Shown in pieces: positions 8,317 through 16,907 of a stretch of DNA of 20,818 nt. This DNA is from a virus. The stretch is taken from IMG/VR virus record IMGVR_UViG_3300008448_000821, positions 1-20,818 of that record, one strand, 5' to 3'. Numbering within the stretch: position 1 is the stretch's first letter; each line of letters starts with the position of its first letter. Under the pieces are notes generated by a model. It was not told the origin of the DNA and made no database searches. It saw nothing but the letters and a program-made list of their open reading frames with translations. Position numbers and translations under genes: made by a program.

Positions 8317-11300
8317 ATGGATTTCAATCAGGCACCGTATTTCGACGACTTCGATGAAGACAAACAGTACTACAAGGTACTGTTCAAGCCCGGTGTAGCT
8401 GTTCAGACGCGTGAGCTCAACCAGCTGCAAACCATACTGCAGAATCAGGTCACCAAATTTGGTAATCACGTATTCAAAGACGGCAGCATGGTCATTCCTG
8501 GCCAGGTCAACTACAACGACAAGGTAAGCTATGTCAAGCTGGCCAGCACCAATCTGCTGGGCGAAGACCTAGGTTTCTTAGAAGATCAAATTTTGACCAG
8601 CAACGTCAACGAAGAAGCCGCAGTCGAAGCCACGGTAATTAAAGCCATACCTGCCACAGACGCTGGCGATCCCATAACCCTGATTGTGGTTTATACACGG
8701 GGGTATCAGGACACCGCAGGCAACGATTTCAGAACATTCACCGCAGGCGCCACACTGTATGTCAAAGGCAACATTAGCTACAGTGTAACTGCGCAGGGTG
8801 GCGACAACATTACTGGACCCAGTGCCGTGGCCGCGCAACAACCCGGCGTGTATTATCTCGGCGGTTATTTTGTCACAGTACCCAAGACAGTTGTGGTGGT
8901 GCAAAAATATGTCACCAGCACCGCAGTAATAAATGCCAAGATTGGTATTGTCTACACCGAAGAAATTGTTACCTATGAAGACGATAACACGCTGTTGGAC
9001 AATGCTGCAGGAACAACCAACGTAGCCGCTCCGGGTGCGGATCGCTATAAAATCAACACTGACTTTGTGATGCTGGGACTGGAAGAAAGTCAGGAAAATT
9101 TCTTTGAACTGATTCGCATTGAATCTGGTGTACTGCAGCAGATCATCAATGCTTCGCAGTACAACATCTTGGAAGAAGCTCTGGCCGAACGTACCTATGA
9201 TGAAAGTGGAAACTATGTAGTCAAAGATTTTAGTTTTGAAGTACGTGAAAGTCGCAACAACGATCGCGGCACCTGGTTGCCCAACACTGGATATCTGGTC
9301 AACGACTACATTGTTGCCTACAGCGGTACTACTGCGCGCTATTTTACCTGTGTTCAGTCTGGTATCACCGCCGGTGGCACTGAACCAGCACTGCTGCAAC
9401 TTGTGGACGAATCACAGAGCGTAGTCGATGGATCGGTGCGCTGGAGATATTCAAAACGTGATCAGCTGGTAAACAACCGCGGATACTATGACGTAGGCAC
9501 CAGCGTGACTTCGCTGGGCAACAGCAGTCAGTTAGTTTTGTCTTTTGGTCCGGGCCGTGCCTATATTCGTGGATTCAAAGTAGACAAATTGGCTGCTACC
9601 ACGCTCAACATCAACAAGTCTCGGGAAACAGCCACGGAAAATAATCGCATCATTGCCACCAACATCGGTAACTATGCCTTTTTTGATCCCAATGAAACAC
9701 TGGGCATGGTGGATGTCAGCACCGGGCCCGAAGTGGAATTCTATGATCGCATCATTGGCGACAACACCGTGCCCCTGGGTTATGGTAACAAGGTCGGTGT
9801 TGGAAGACTCTTGTATGTAGACAACGGAGTACAGGGTACCTTCCGCATAGGTTTTGACAACATACGCATGAACCTAGGCAAGGTCTTTGAGCGCGATGCC
9901 AACATGATGATTGTTCCTGATCCAGCTGGAACGTTGCTAAACAAATCATATCAACACTCTGGACTGGTGCGTTACTTTGGTCCGGCCAGTGGCACCAGCG
10001 GCTATGTACAGCTCAGCGGTGCAGTGCAGGTACTGCCCAATCTTAGTTCGGCCAACGATCCCAATAATCAGCTCAATGGCTATGGCGCAGAAGGCAGTAC
10101 ATTGTATTTTGGACAGGGTGGTAATCGCAGCGCGCTTTGGCAAAGTTGGAACAACAACACCAGCACCAACACCAGCTACAATACAATAACCGGATTTGCC
10201 TACAATGCCAGCACAGGATTTACTGCCTGGGCCTTTGCCAGCGCCACCATGGTTCTGCGCGGCGTAAATACTGCATTTACCAAGGAGTTGCTGATTGGTG
10301 AAACTGTGACCATACAGACCAGCAGCAACACAGTCAGCAGTTGGATCGTAACTGCGATCGCCAATGACACCACAGCCACTATTTCTGGTGGGCCAGTATT
10401 CAATCAATACACCACCACAGGCTGGAGCTCTTTCCATGGTGGTACCATAAACAGTACGGAAACCACCGGTGTGCTGCGGTCCGGTGGTACCAGTGCGGGA
10501 ACCTATACAAGTTCCGCTTTGAGTGGATTTACCATAACAGCGGTTGCTCCGTTTAGTGCCAACAACGGATCGTATGTATACAATATTGCTAAAACCTCTG
10601 GTGTGGGTGCTTATGGCAATTTTAGTTCACAGCTGAGCATTGGCAGCATCATTGCTTTCTGTGCGATAGATACCGGTATTCCCTGGACTGGTAACGCACT
10701 CGCTGCCGGTGTTACTGGTCAACCCTATGCGCAGTTTGTTGAATCCACAGTCTGTCCAATCAATGGCTATACCTATAGTTCGGCATCCACCAGCTATGGC
10801 CTGCGTACTCAGCAATGGACCTATCAAAATGCCGGTGGTACGTCTAGCGTGGCCGGCAACATAAGTTCCTACCTGGTCATTGGTTGGGGTGATGTCAGTG
10901 TCAACAACAACGGCTTGACGATAGTAGGCCCAGCCCTTGTTGGAACTTTGGCTACAGCGTACGCCGCGTCTGGTATAGTGGTGTTGCTGCGCGGTACTGA
11001 TAGTAATCCCGTAAAATCTGGCAGCATTGCGGGATCGCCAGCAGCCATTACAAGAACCGCCAGATCCGATGTTAGCACCAGTGCTTATGTCAGAGTCACA
11101 GCCGGTACGTTGTTTGGCATTGGCACCAGCAATGCTGTGAATACTCCGTCAAGACTGCAGACTGAAACACGAAACAATCAGCAGATTTATTTGGATACTG
11201 CTACACAGAACAATGCCACTACAATACAGCGCATCTCCACAGAAAATCGTGCACTGTTGTCTTTTTCAGCCACCAGCGCAGCAACCAATCTTACAGCCTG

Positions 11301-14300
11301 GACCAGTCAGAGTTTGATCAATGGATCTACCAGCACACTGCTGGGAGTTACATATGGTACCTGGTACAGTGGTGTGGCTGCTAGTTTTGCCAGCGAAGTA
11401 TTTGATAGTTTTGCTCTGGGCATCAATACTCGACGTCTGTCGGGTCTGTACAAGCTACAAGACTACAACGGCAGTACTGGTACTGCGACAGTGCATACTG
11501 CGCTGCGCATCACTGGCGATAGCACTGCTAAATTTACACAGGAATTGCGTGAAAATGATCTGGTAAAAATCAACGATAATCGAATTTTTATTACCCACAT
11601 CAGCAGCAACAACGTTGCCTATGGCATCAGCATGGATGGCAGCATTACTGGCAGCAACGCAGATTTTCCCATGCTGAGAATCAGCAATAAACTTGTTGGT
11701 ACAGAATACAATAGTTTAGTTTTCAAGGTCGCTGATGCGCTTACCGATCTGCGCGACAACAGTTACTATGTGTACAAGACCGAACAAATCGATGGTGTGT
11801 TGAATCAAAGCGCAGTTACCATTACTCTGGCTGGACCCACGGGTTCATTGAATGGCGAACAACTGTTCAGCACCAATCCTTCGGCCTTCATAGTAGCAGA
11901 AAATACTGTGAACAGTCTGGCCACACCGGCCACGGTCATAGCCGTCAATGTTGGCGCCACTGCCTCAGAATATGTACTTACTGTAGATTCACCATTCCAA
12001 AGCAATCGGGTGCGTGTTGTTTATCCTGTGCTGCATGCAGCAGCCAATGGCAATGTACTGGGCGGTGTAAAATCCAAGACCTTGATCTATGATCAAGCCG
12101 ATGAATTTTTAAACAGCTCAGTGGCATCACGCACTATTTTGACTCTCACCAATTCTGATGTGTATCGTGTAAACAAAATAATGATGGCTACGGGATTTGT
12201 AGAATCCTGGACTCCGGCAGTGCAGGCCACGGCCGTGGACATCACCACCAAGTATGCGTTTAGAGCCAATCAGACCAACAATTATTATGGTCTTTCGTTC
12301 TTGACGATAAATGCTGGCCAGGCATTGCCCAGCGGCAGCGTCAAAGTTTGGTATGATTACTTTGAACATGGTCTGGGCGATTTCTTTAGTTTAGCTAGTT
12401 ATAGCCCACTGCAGGTTCCGCGTGAGAACATGCCAGAGTACAACGGCACTCCACTGAGCGATGTTTTGGATTTCCGCTCACGCATAGATCCTGATACCAA
12501 TCTGTTGATTGGCAACAGTGTGCCAAAATTTGATTCAAACTTCATAACCGATCTATCCTATTATCTGCGACGCAAAGAATCTGTATTGTTGGATCGTCGC
12601 GGAAGATTTTATAATGTTACTTCGGCATCGGCATTGGCGCCACGAGAGCCCGAGATATCAAAATCTACGGATAGCCTGACCATGTATCAGCTGACTCTGC
12701 AGCCATATACAACACCGCCAGATCCTAAAAACATCAGCATAGTTAAAAAAGAATATCAACGCTACACCATGCGAGACATTGGTGACATGAATCGACGTCT
12801 AACTTCCTTGGAAGAAATCAGTGCGTTGAATTTGTTGGAAGTTAAAACTAAGAATTTACAGGTTCGCGACAACGCTGATCCCACTCTGGAGCGTTACAAG
12901 ACTGGATTCTTTGTTGATAGCTTTAAACTCAGCGAAGATTATTCCGACGATGACATGGATACAGATTTTACCAAGGATTCTGGAGATCCAACTCTGTATC
13001 CTTCGGCTGTAATTCGTGATTTCGATCTCATGGAGAAGATTAATTTTACCGGTGCAGTAATTACTGGTATAGAACAAGAGCCTATTATAGCAGCTCGAGC
13101 CCTGGATAATTATCGAATTACTGGTGAAACCATAACCTTGGACTACACCACCAGCACCATACTGCAACAAACCATGGCCACAACTTCCATTGCGGTGGCA
13201 CCGTTCCTGCAGGCCAATTTCATCGGAAATCTGGAGCTCATACCCGACAGCGACATCTGGACCACAACAGTGACCAATGAAAATGCGGTCAACAGTGGTC
13301 GTGATCTGTTTACACAGGAACAGTTCAATGCTGCAGTACGTGGACGACGTGTTAACGTTACATATTTCCAAGTAGCTCAGAACGCAGGATTTAATTCCAC
13401 CAACGTGCAACAAAATGTCTATCCCTTTATGCGTGCCAACACCATAGTTTTGCGCGCTTCGGGATTGCTGCCCAACACCAAACACTACGTATTCCTGGAC
13501 GAGGAGCCCCTGGGTGCATTTGTTACTGGTGCCATGCGTTTCAAGTTCGACAGCATGCCGGTCTTGGATTTCTCAATTTCCGTGGCAGACCGCAATCAAT
13601 GGGCCAAATGGCGTGGCATAGATGAGTTTCAATGGACCACCAGAGAAGAACTAAGAACTGTTTGGGGGTGGAGAAGCTCAGGTAAATTTGGTCCTAGCCA
13701 TTGGGGCGCATGGCAAGAAAAAGTAAAAGTAAATTATCTCAAGGCCGTAGAACCGCGTCGAAATGCCGAAGAACTTGCTCTGCCCAATTCAGCTTTTGGC
13801 AACGGTTATCGTAAAAGTTTTGAGCGCGGACGTTCTGTGTATCATTACAATGGCAGTGCCTATGTGGGCAGTGCTGTGGCCATGTATCAGAAAGGCACTA
13901 CACTGTACTGTGTAAATGCTCGTGGCAGCATGAGCCGCGCCTTCATGAAGAGTCGACCCTTGGTCAATGGTCGACGCGGTTATACCTATCCCAATGTTTT
14001 TTATGTCGCCGTGGATCAAAACGATCCCAAGTTAATCTCACAACAAGTGTTTCTTGATGAAATGCAGACCAGTGACGATGAGGGCAATTTATACAGCGAC
14101 AATGACGGTGTTATCGTGGCATTGTTTGACATGCCCAACAATGCTCTGAAGAAATTCCTTGGTGGTGACAGAACAATTCGCATCAGCGATACGCTGGAAC
14201 CCGATGATGCCATCAGCATCGCCGAAGCCACGTATACATCCAAGGGCATACAGATCACTGTTACACGCAGCTATGAAACCGCAAGATCCTTCAGTGTACG

Positions 14301-16338
14301 AGCTGTAGATCCTATTGCACAAAGTTTTAAAATTCCCGACAATTTCACCAGCGGTGCATTTGTTACTGATGTGGATTTGTATTTCCAGAAAAAACCATCA
14401 ACACAGAGCTTGCCAGTCAGTGTAGAAATTCGTGTATGTGATGCCACAGGACGACCCGACGGATCGGGCGAAATGGTACCGGGATCAGAAACTCATTTGC
14501 TACCAGAACAGGTCAATGTCGATGCCACTACGGGACGTACGCCTACAAAGTTTACTTTTAAAAATCCTGTGTATCTGTTGCCCAACAAGAACTATGCCAT
14601 GGTTGTGCGCACTGACAGCATAAACTATCGTGTATGGACTGCCACTCTGGGGCAGGTAGATCTCAGCACTTCTACCGCCAGCAGAACCTATAACAAACAG
14701 GCACTGCTGGGCAGTTTCTTCAAGTCACAGGATGGCACACTGTGGAGCGAAGATCAGCTCACAGATTTAAAATTTAGGTTGAATCGTGCAGTATTTACAC
14801 AGGAGCTAGGAACTGTCAAGGTGGTTAACAAAGTGTTGCCTGGCGAAATCATCAGAGATGAACCATTGATGTTGGTGCACGGCAGCAACAAGATACGTGT
14901 AACACACATAAATCATGGTCATGCACCCGGAGATAAAGTTCGGTTGGCTAGTCGTTACTGGGCCAGTCAGTATGCTCTGAATACTTCAGTTGCTATTTTT
15001 GGCATACCAGTCACTGAAATTTTTGGTGCTGCTGTAAGTACCGACGACATCATCCTTGATTCAGATACACCATTGACAATCAGCACCAACGATGTTATTA
15101 CACAGGACAGTTATGTCGTGCAGGTAACCACGCCAGCCGATCTAGGTGTGGGTGCCATCACTGGCATTACTGCGGTGCAGACCGGTGGCGATGATGTTCG
15201 AGCTACCTATAACCAGCTGTATCATACAGTCACAGTTGGTGGTAAAGTTCAGGCAGTGCAGGGTACTACACTGAGGTTTGAAGCTGGCCAGACCGGTGGA
15301 TTTACCTATGACTCCACTCTGCCCGATGTCACCGGTGAGGTCTACGAAAGATCCTTGCAGACTGTGGACGTCAACAATGTAAACTTCATGGACGATCCCA
15401 AGATTGTGCTGAGCGGCGTCAATGAATTCTATCGAGCCAAAGGCGGTCTGGTGGCGCAGGTAGAGTCCGGCGGGGTTGAAACAACCTGGAAAGAAAGCTT
15501 TGCAGGAACGTTCACCATGAGTACTGACAACGATGCCGTAAGCCCTGCCATAGATCTAAGCACCCTGAGTGTACAGACACACCAGTGGCGCCTGGACAAT
15601 CCAACACGAGCCAATCGTCTGCCAACTACATTGCCGGCAGTGGGAACAGCGTTTACTGGATCTACACAGTTTGTGGACTACGAAGAAACCATTGTTGGTG
15701 ATACCACAATTGCATTCGATGCCGAAACCAATTCATTGATCAGCACTACACCATTGCTGTTCCAGAATTTTGCTGCAGGCCTGTATGTTGTAGTTTCTGG
15801 TAGCAACATAGCTGCAAACAACAGCACCAGTACTGGTGTGCGGGTTGTTAGCATCAATGATACTGCTACTGAAATGGTGTTGGACGCAGATTTGTCCAAC
15901 CGTGGTCCAGGCGATGCCATCACCATATATCAGATACGAGATTTTGTCGATGAACGCAGCTATGGTCCGGCATCTGCCAACAGCAAGTACATTAGTCGTC
16001 GAGTCAATCTAGAAAATCCTGCGACCAGCATTAAAATGCTGATCGATGCCAACATACCCAGCGCGGCCAGCTTCGATGTATACTACAAGGTTGGTTCGGC
16101 CACTGAAAGATTTGAGACACAACCCTGGTCGCAGTTCACCAATTTACCTAACTACAACAAAGAAGACCGACGCGGAATCTTCAGCGAAATCGAAGTCAAC
16201 ATCACAGATTTTGATGACGATGGTAATGCCAAGGACCTGCCAGAGTTTACTTCGTTCCAGGTCAAAATAGTGATGCGAAGCACCAATGGCGCCCGATTCC
16301 CATCGTTTAGAAATCTGAGAATAATTGCACATGCTTAA
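8317..16338 (+). CDS. Giant DUF4815-type virion structural protein
   Basis: A 2673-aa protein. The N-terminus has the DUF4815 signature known from T4-like cyanophages and other marine phages: YFDDFDEDKQYY (8-19), FKPGVAVQTRELNQLQ (23-38) and FGNHVFKDGSMVIPG (48-62). The DUF4815 core is interrupted at ~318-380 by a carbohydrate-binding-like module and resumes with GPGRAYIRGFKV. A Ser/Thr/Gly/Asn-rich insertion spans ~598-1035. The C-terminal half again resembles cyanophage structural proteins. It has DPIAQSFKIP (from 1998), a beta domain ending near MVVRTDS, then SFFKSQDG (2133-2140) and DLKFRLNRAVF. The last ~115 residues contain SRRVNLENPA, FQVKIVMRSTNGARFP and a final LRIIAHA. No enzymatic motif was seen. 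Position after gp8 suggests a baseplate-periphery or fibre-network component, possibly filling the role of T4 gp9/gp10; that role is inferred. The stop overlaps the start of the next gene by 8 bases. Confidence 0.85.
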   Translation: MDFNQAPYFDDFDEDKQYYKVLFKPGVAVQTRELNQLQTILQNQVTKFGNHVFKDGSMVIPGQVNYNDKVSYVKLASTNLLGEDLGFLEDQILTSNVNEEAAVEATVIKAIPATDAGDPITLIVVYTRGYQDTAGNDFRTFTAGATLYVKGNISYSVTAQGGDNITGPSAVAAQQPGVYYLGGYFVTVPKTVVVVQKYVTSTAVINAKIGIVYTEEIVTYEDDNTLLDNAAGTTNVAAPGADRYKINTDFVMLGLEESQENFFELIRIESGVLQQIINASQYNILEEALAERTYDESGNYVVKDFSFEVRESRNNDRGTWLPNTGYLVNDYIVAYSGTTARYFTCVQSGITAGGTEPALLQLVDESQSVVDGSVRWRYSKRDQLVNNRGYYDVGTSVTSLGNSSQLVLSFGPGRAYIRGFKVDKLAATTLNINKSRETATENNRIIATNIGNYAFFDPNETLGMVDVSTGPEVEFYDRIIGDNTVPLGYGNKVGVGRLLYVDNGVQGTFRIGFDNIRMNLGKVFERDANMMIVPDPAGTLLNKSYQHSGLVRYFGPASGTSGYVQLSGAVQVLPNLSSANDPNNQLNGYGAEGSTLYFGQGGNRSALWQSWNNNTSTNTSYNTITGFAYNASTGFTAWAFASATMVLRGVNTAFTKELLIGETVTIQTSSNTVSSWIVTAIANDTTATISGGPVFNQYTTTGWSSFHGGTINSTETTGVLRSGGTSAGTYTSSALSGFTITAVAPFSANNGSYVYNIAKTSGVGAYGNFSSQLSIGSIIAFCAIDTGIPWTGNALAAGVTGQPYAQFVESTVCPINGYTYSSASTSYGLRTQQWTYQNAGGTSSVAGNISSYLVIGWGDVSVNNNGLTIVGPALVGTLATAYAASGIVVLLRGTDSNPVKSGSIAGSPAAITRTARSDVSTSAYVRVTAGTLFGIGTSNAVNTPSRLQTETRNNQQIYLDTATQNNATTIQRISTENRALLSFSATSAATNLTAWTSQSLINGSTSTLLGVTYGTWYSGVAASFASEVFDSFALGINTRRLSGLYKLQDYNGSTGTATVHTALRITGDSTAKFTQELRENDLVKINDNRIFITHISSNNVAYGISMDGSITGSNADFPMLRISNKLVGTEYNSLVFKVADALTDLRDNSYYVYKTEQIDGVLNQSAVTITLAGPTGSLNGEQLFSTNPSAFIVAENTVNSLATPATVIAVNVGATASEYVLTVDSPFQSNRVRVVYPVLHAAANGNVLGGVKSKTLIYDQADEFLNSSVASRTILTLTNSDVYRVNKIMMATGFVESWTPAVQATAVDITTKYAFRANQTNNYYGLSFLTINAGQALPSGSVKVWYDYFEHGLGDFFSLASYSPLQVPRENMPEYNGTPLSDVLDFRSRIDPDTNLLIGNSVPKFDSNFITDLSYYLRRKESVLLDRRGRFYNVTSASALAPREPEISKSTDSLTMYQLTLQPYTTPPDPKNISIVKKEYQRYTMRDIGDMNRRLTSLEEISALNLLEVKTKNLQVRDNADPTLERYKTGFFVDSFKLSEDYSDDDMDTDFTKDSGDPTLYPSAVIRDFDLMEKINFTGAVITGIEQEPIIAARALDNYRITGETITLDYTTSTILQQTMATTSIAVAPFLQANFIGNLELIPDSDIWTTTVTNENAVNSGRDLFTQEQFNAAVRGRRVNVTYFQVAQNAGFNSTNVQQNVYPFMRANTIVLRASGLLPNTKHYVFLDEEPLGAFVTGAMRFKFDSMPVLDFSISVADRNQWAKWRGIDEFQWTTREELRTVWGWRSSGKFGPSHWGAWQEKVKVNYLKAVEPRRNAEELALPNSAFGNGYRKSFERGRSVYHYNGSAYVGSAVAMYQKGTTLYCVNARGSMSRAFMKSRPLVNGRRGYTYPNVFYVAVDQNDPKLISQQVFLDEMQTSDDEGNLYSDNDGVIVALFDMPNNALKKFLGGDRTIRISDTLEPDDAISIAEATYTSKGIQITVTRSYETARSFSVRAVDPIAQSFKIPDNFTSGAFVTDVDLYFQKKPSTQSLPVSVEIRVCDATGRPDGSGEMVPGSETHLLPEQVNVDATTGRTPTKFTFKNPVYLLPNKNYAMVVRTDSINYRVWTATLGQVDLSTSTASRTYNKQALLGSFFKSQDGTLWSEDQLTDLKFRLNRAVFTQELGTVKVVNKVLPGEIIRDEPLMLVHGSNKIRVTHINHGHAPGDKVRLASRYWASQYALNTSVAIFGIPVTEIFGAAVSTDDIILDSDTPLTISTNDVITQDSYVVQVTTPADLGVGAITGITAVQTGGDDVRATYNQLYHTVTVGGKVQAVQGTTLRFEAGQTGGFTYDSTLPDVTGEVYERSLQTVDVNNVNFMDDPKIVLSGVNEFYRAKGGLVAQVESGGVETTWKESFAGTFTMSTDNDAVSPAIDLSTLSVQTHQWRLDNPTRANRLPTTLPAVGTAFTGSTQFVDYEETIVGDTTIAFDAETNSLISTTPLLFQNFAAGLYVVVSGSNIAANNSTSTGVRVVSINDTATEMVLDADLSNRGPGDAITIYQIRDFVDERSYGPASANSKYISRRVNLENPATSIKMLIDANIPSAASFDVYYKVGSATERFETQPWSQFTNLPNYNKEDRRGIFSEIEVNITDFDDDGNAKDLPEFTSFQVKIVMRSTNGARFPSFRNLRIIAHA
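9268..9456 (+). other. Carbohydrate-binding-like module within the DUF4815 protein
   Basis: Residues ~318-380 read W-L-P-N-T-x-Y-x-V-N-D-Y (W320 onward), then YFTCVQSG, GGTEP and DGSVRW (W376). This W-x-P-N-T-x-Y ... Y-x-C ... G-x-x-E-P ... D-G-x-V-x-W pattern is typical of small CBM5/12-like beta modules scattered through phage tail and fibre proteins. It sits between two DUF4815 core segments (VKDFSFEVRES and GPGRAYIRGF). Sugar binding is inferred from family resemblance only. Confidence 0.6.
10108..11418 (+). other. Low-complexity insertion region in the DUF4815 protein
   Basis: Residues ~598-1034 are rich in Ser, Thr, Gly, Asn and Ala and poor in charged residues. They lack the acidic and aromatic pattern of the flanking core. 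The region contains a strand module (GVNTAFTKELLIG, then VTAIANDTTATISGG), similar to modules in the gp7-like extension. Core-like sequence resumes at RRLSGLYKL. I read it as a beta-structured or fibrous insertion; borders are approximate. Confidence 0.5.
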
Positions 16339-16558
16339 TAAAAAAGTTCACATTGCCGATCATGCGGATCTGCGCCGCGAAGTGTACAGCGGCGCAGTCA
16401 TCAACGTTGATTCTGAGAGCTATGAAAAATATCTTAAAATAAAAAATAGTCGGCATCAACAACAGGAACGCATTGGCACCATGGAAACCAGAATAAATAA
16501 CATGGAGGCAGACATTGCCGACATAAAAACATTGTTGTACCGACTGCTGGAAAAATAA
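16331..16558 (+). CDS. Small coiled-coil virion-associated protein
   Basis: A 75-aa protein. I chose the ATG at 16331 over the TTG at 16325; it overlaps the upstream TAA by 8 bases, and only a weak GAG (16317-16319) precedes it. The N-terminal half (KKVHIADHADLRREVYSGA) resembles small proteins next to structural genes in T4-like marine phages (remembered, not checked). Residues 48-72 form a regular heptad: I48, M51, I55, M58, I62, I65, L69 and L72. This predicts a short parallel coiled coil, likely dimeric or trimeric. There are no Cys residues and no membrane segment. Its place between the DUF4815 gene and an Ig-like small protein suggests a virion, chaperone or fibre-attachment role, which is inferred. 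Confidence 0.8.
   Translation: MLNKKVHIADHADLRREVYSGAVINVDSESYEKYLKIKNSRHQQQERIGTMETRINNMEADIADIKTLLYRLLEK
16492..16499 (+). promoter_or_regulatory. Candidate T4-type late promoter box before the 112-aa gene
   Basis: AATAAATA, a 7 of 8 match to TATAAATA, lies inside the coiled-coil gene, 62 bases before the ATG at 16562. It could start a transcript for the 112-aa protein and the fibre gene. AT-rich sequence also lies upstream (16433-16449). Confidence 0.35.
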
Positions 16559-16561
16559 CCC

Positions 16562-16900
16562 ATGGCCATAACTACAAATCTAACCATAGATCAGGGTGCA
16601 GATTTTGAAGCCGTAATTAAATTATACAGCACCAACACCGAACCCCTGAACCTCACCAACTATGGTGCCGTGGCTCAGGTTCGACGCAGTTATGACAGTA
16701 CATCGTCCAGCGCGGCGTTTGCTGTCAGCATGCCCATACCCAGCAACGGTGAACTGGTTTTAACCATGGCCAGCACCACCAGCGCTGCGTTAAAATACGG
16801 GAGATATGTCTACGATGTACTGATCACCAACAGTTCCACGGGCACCAAGACCCGGGCTGTTGAGGGTATAGTAACCGTGACGCCACGCGTCACCAGATGA
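16562..16900 (+). CDS. Small Ig-like virion structural protein
   Basis: A 112-aa protein with the pattern of a family often seen in T4-like cyanophages: LTIDQGADFEAVI near the N-terminus, AAQVRRSYDST-like strands (AVAQVRRSY), then GRYVYDVLITNSS and a C-terminus VEGIVTVTPRVTR. Strand alternation predicts a single Ig-like or BppU-N-terminus-like beta sandwich. Members are annotated as virion structural proteins; the exact position in the particle is unknown. The gene begins 3 bases after the previous stop. A weak GGA 10 bases before the ATG is the only RBS seen. The stop codon lies in a perfect hairpin just before the fibre gene. Confidence 0.8.
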   Translation: MAITTNLTIDQGADFEAVIKLYSTNTEPLNLTNYGAVAQVRRSYDSTSSSAAFAVSMPIPSNGELVLTMASTTSAALKYGRYVYDVLITNSSTGTKTRAVEGIVTVTPRVTR

Positions 16901-16904
16901 CGCG
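16886..16904 (+). promoter_or_regulatory. Perfect 7-bp hairpin at the gene junction
   Basis: CGCGTCA (16886-16892) pairs with TGACGCG (16898-16904) around the 5-base loop CCAGA. It contains the stop codon of the 112-aa gene and ends 3 bases before the ATG of the fibre gene. No T-run follows, so it is not a typical intrinsic terminator. No clear Shine-Dalgarno is visible for the fibre gene. The hairpin may control initiation or couple the two genes. Confidence 0.45.
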
Positions 16905-16907
16905 AAC

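Noticed and set aside
8578-9399. 273-aa open frame on the minus strand inside the DUF4815 gene
   Set aside because: A shadow of the conserved DUF4815 core on the + strand; no start signal or protein-like pattern.
16338-16350. Programmed frameshift at the A-rich run near the end of the DUF4815 gene
   Set aside because: The upstream stop codon lies before the A-run, so a slipping ribosome would already have terminated; simple start-stop overlap explains the junction.
16325-16558. TTG start two codons upstream for the coiled-coil protein
   Set aside because: The ATG at 16331 is a more likely start. TTG has no better RBS and only adds two residues.
16886-16904. Intrinsic terminator
   Set aside because: The hairpin is perfect, but no T-run follows and a gene starts 3 bases later.
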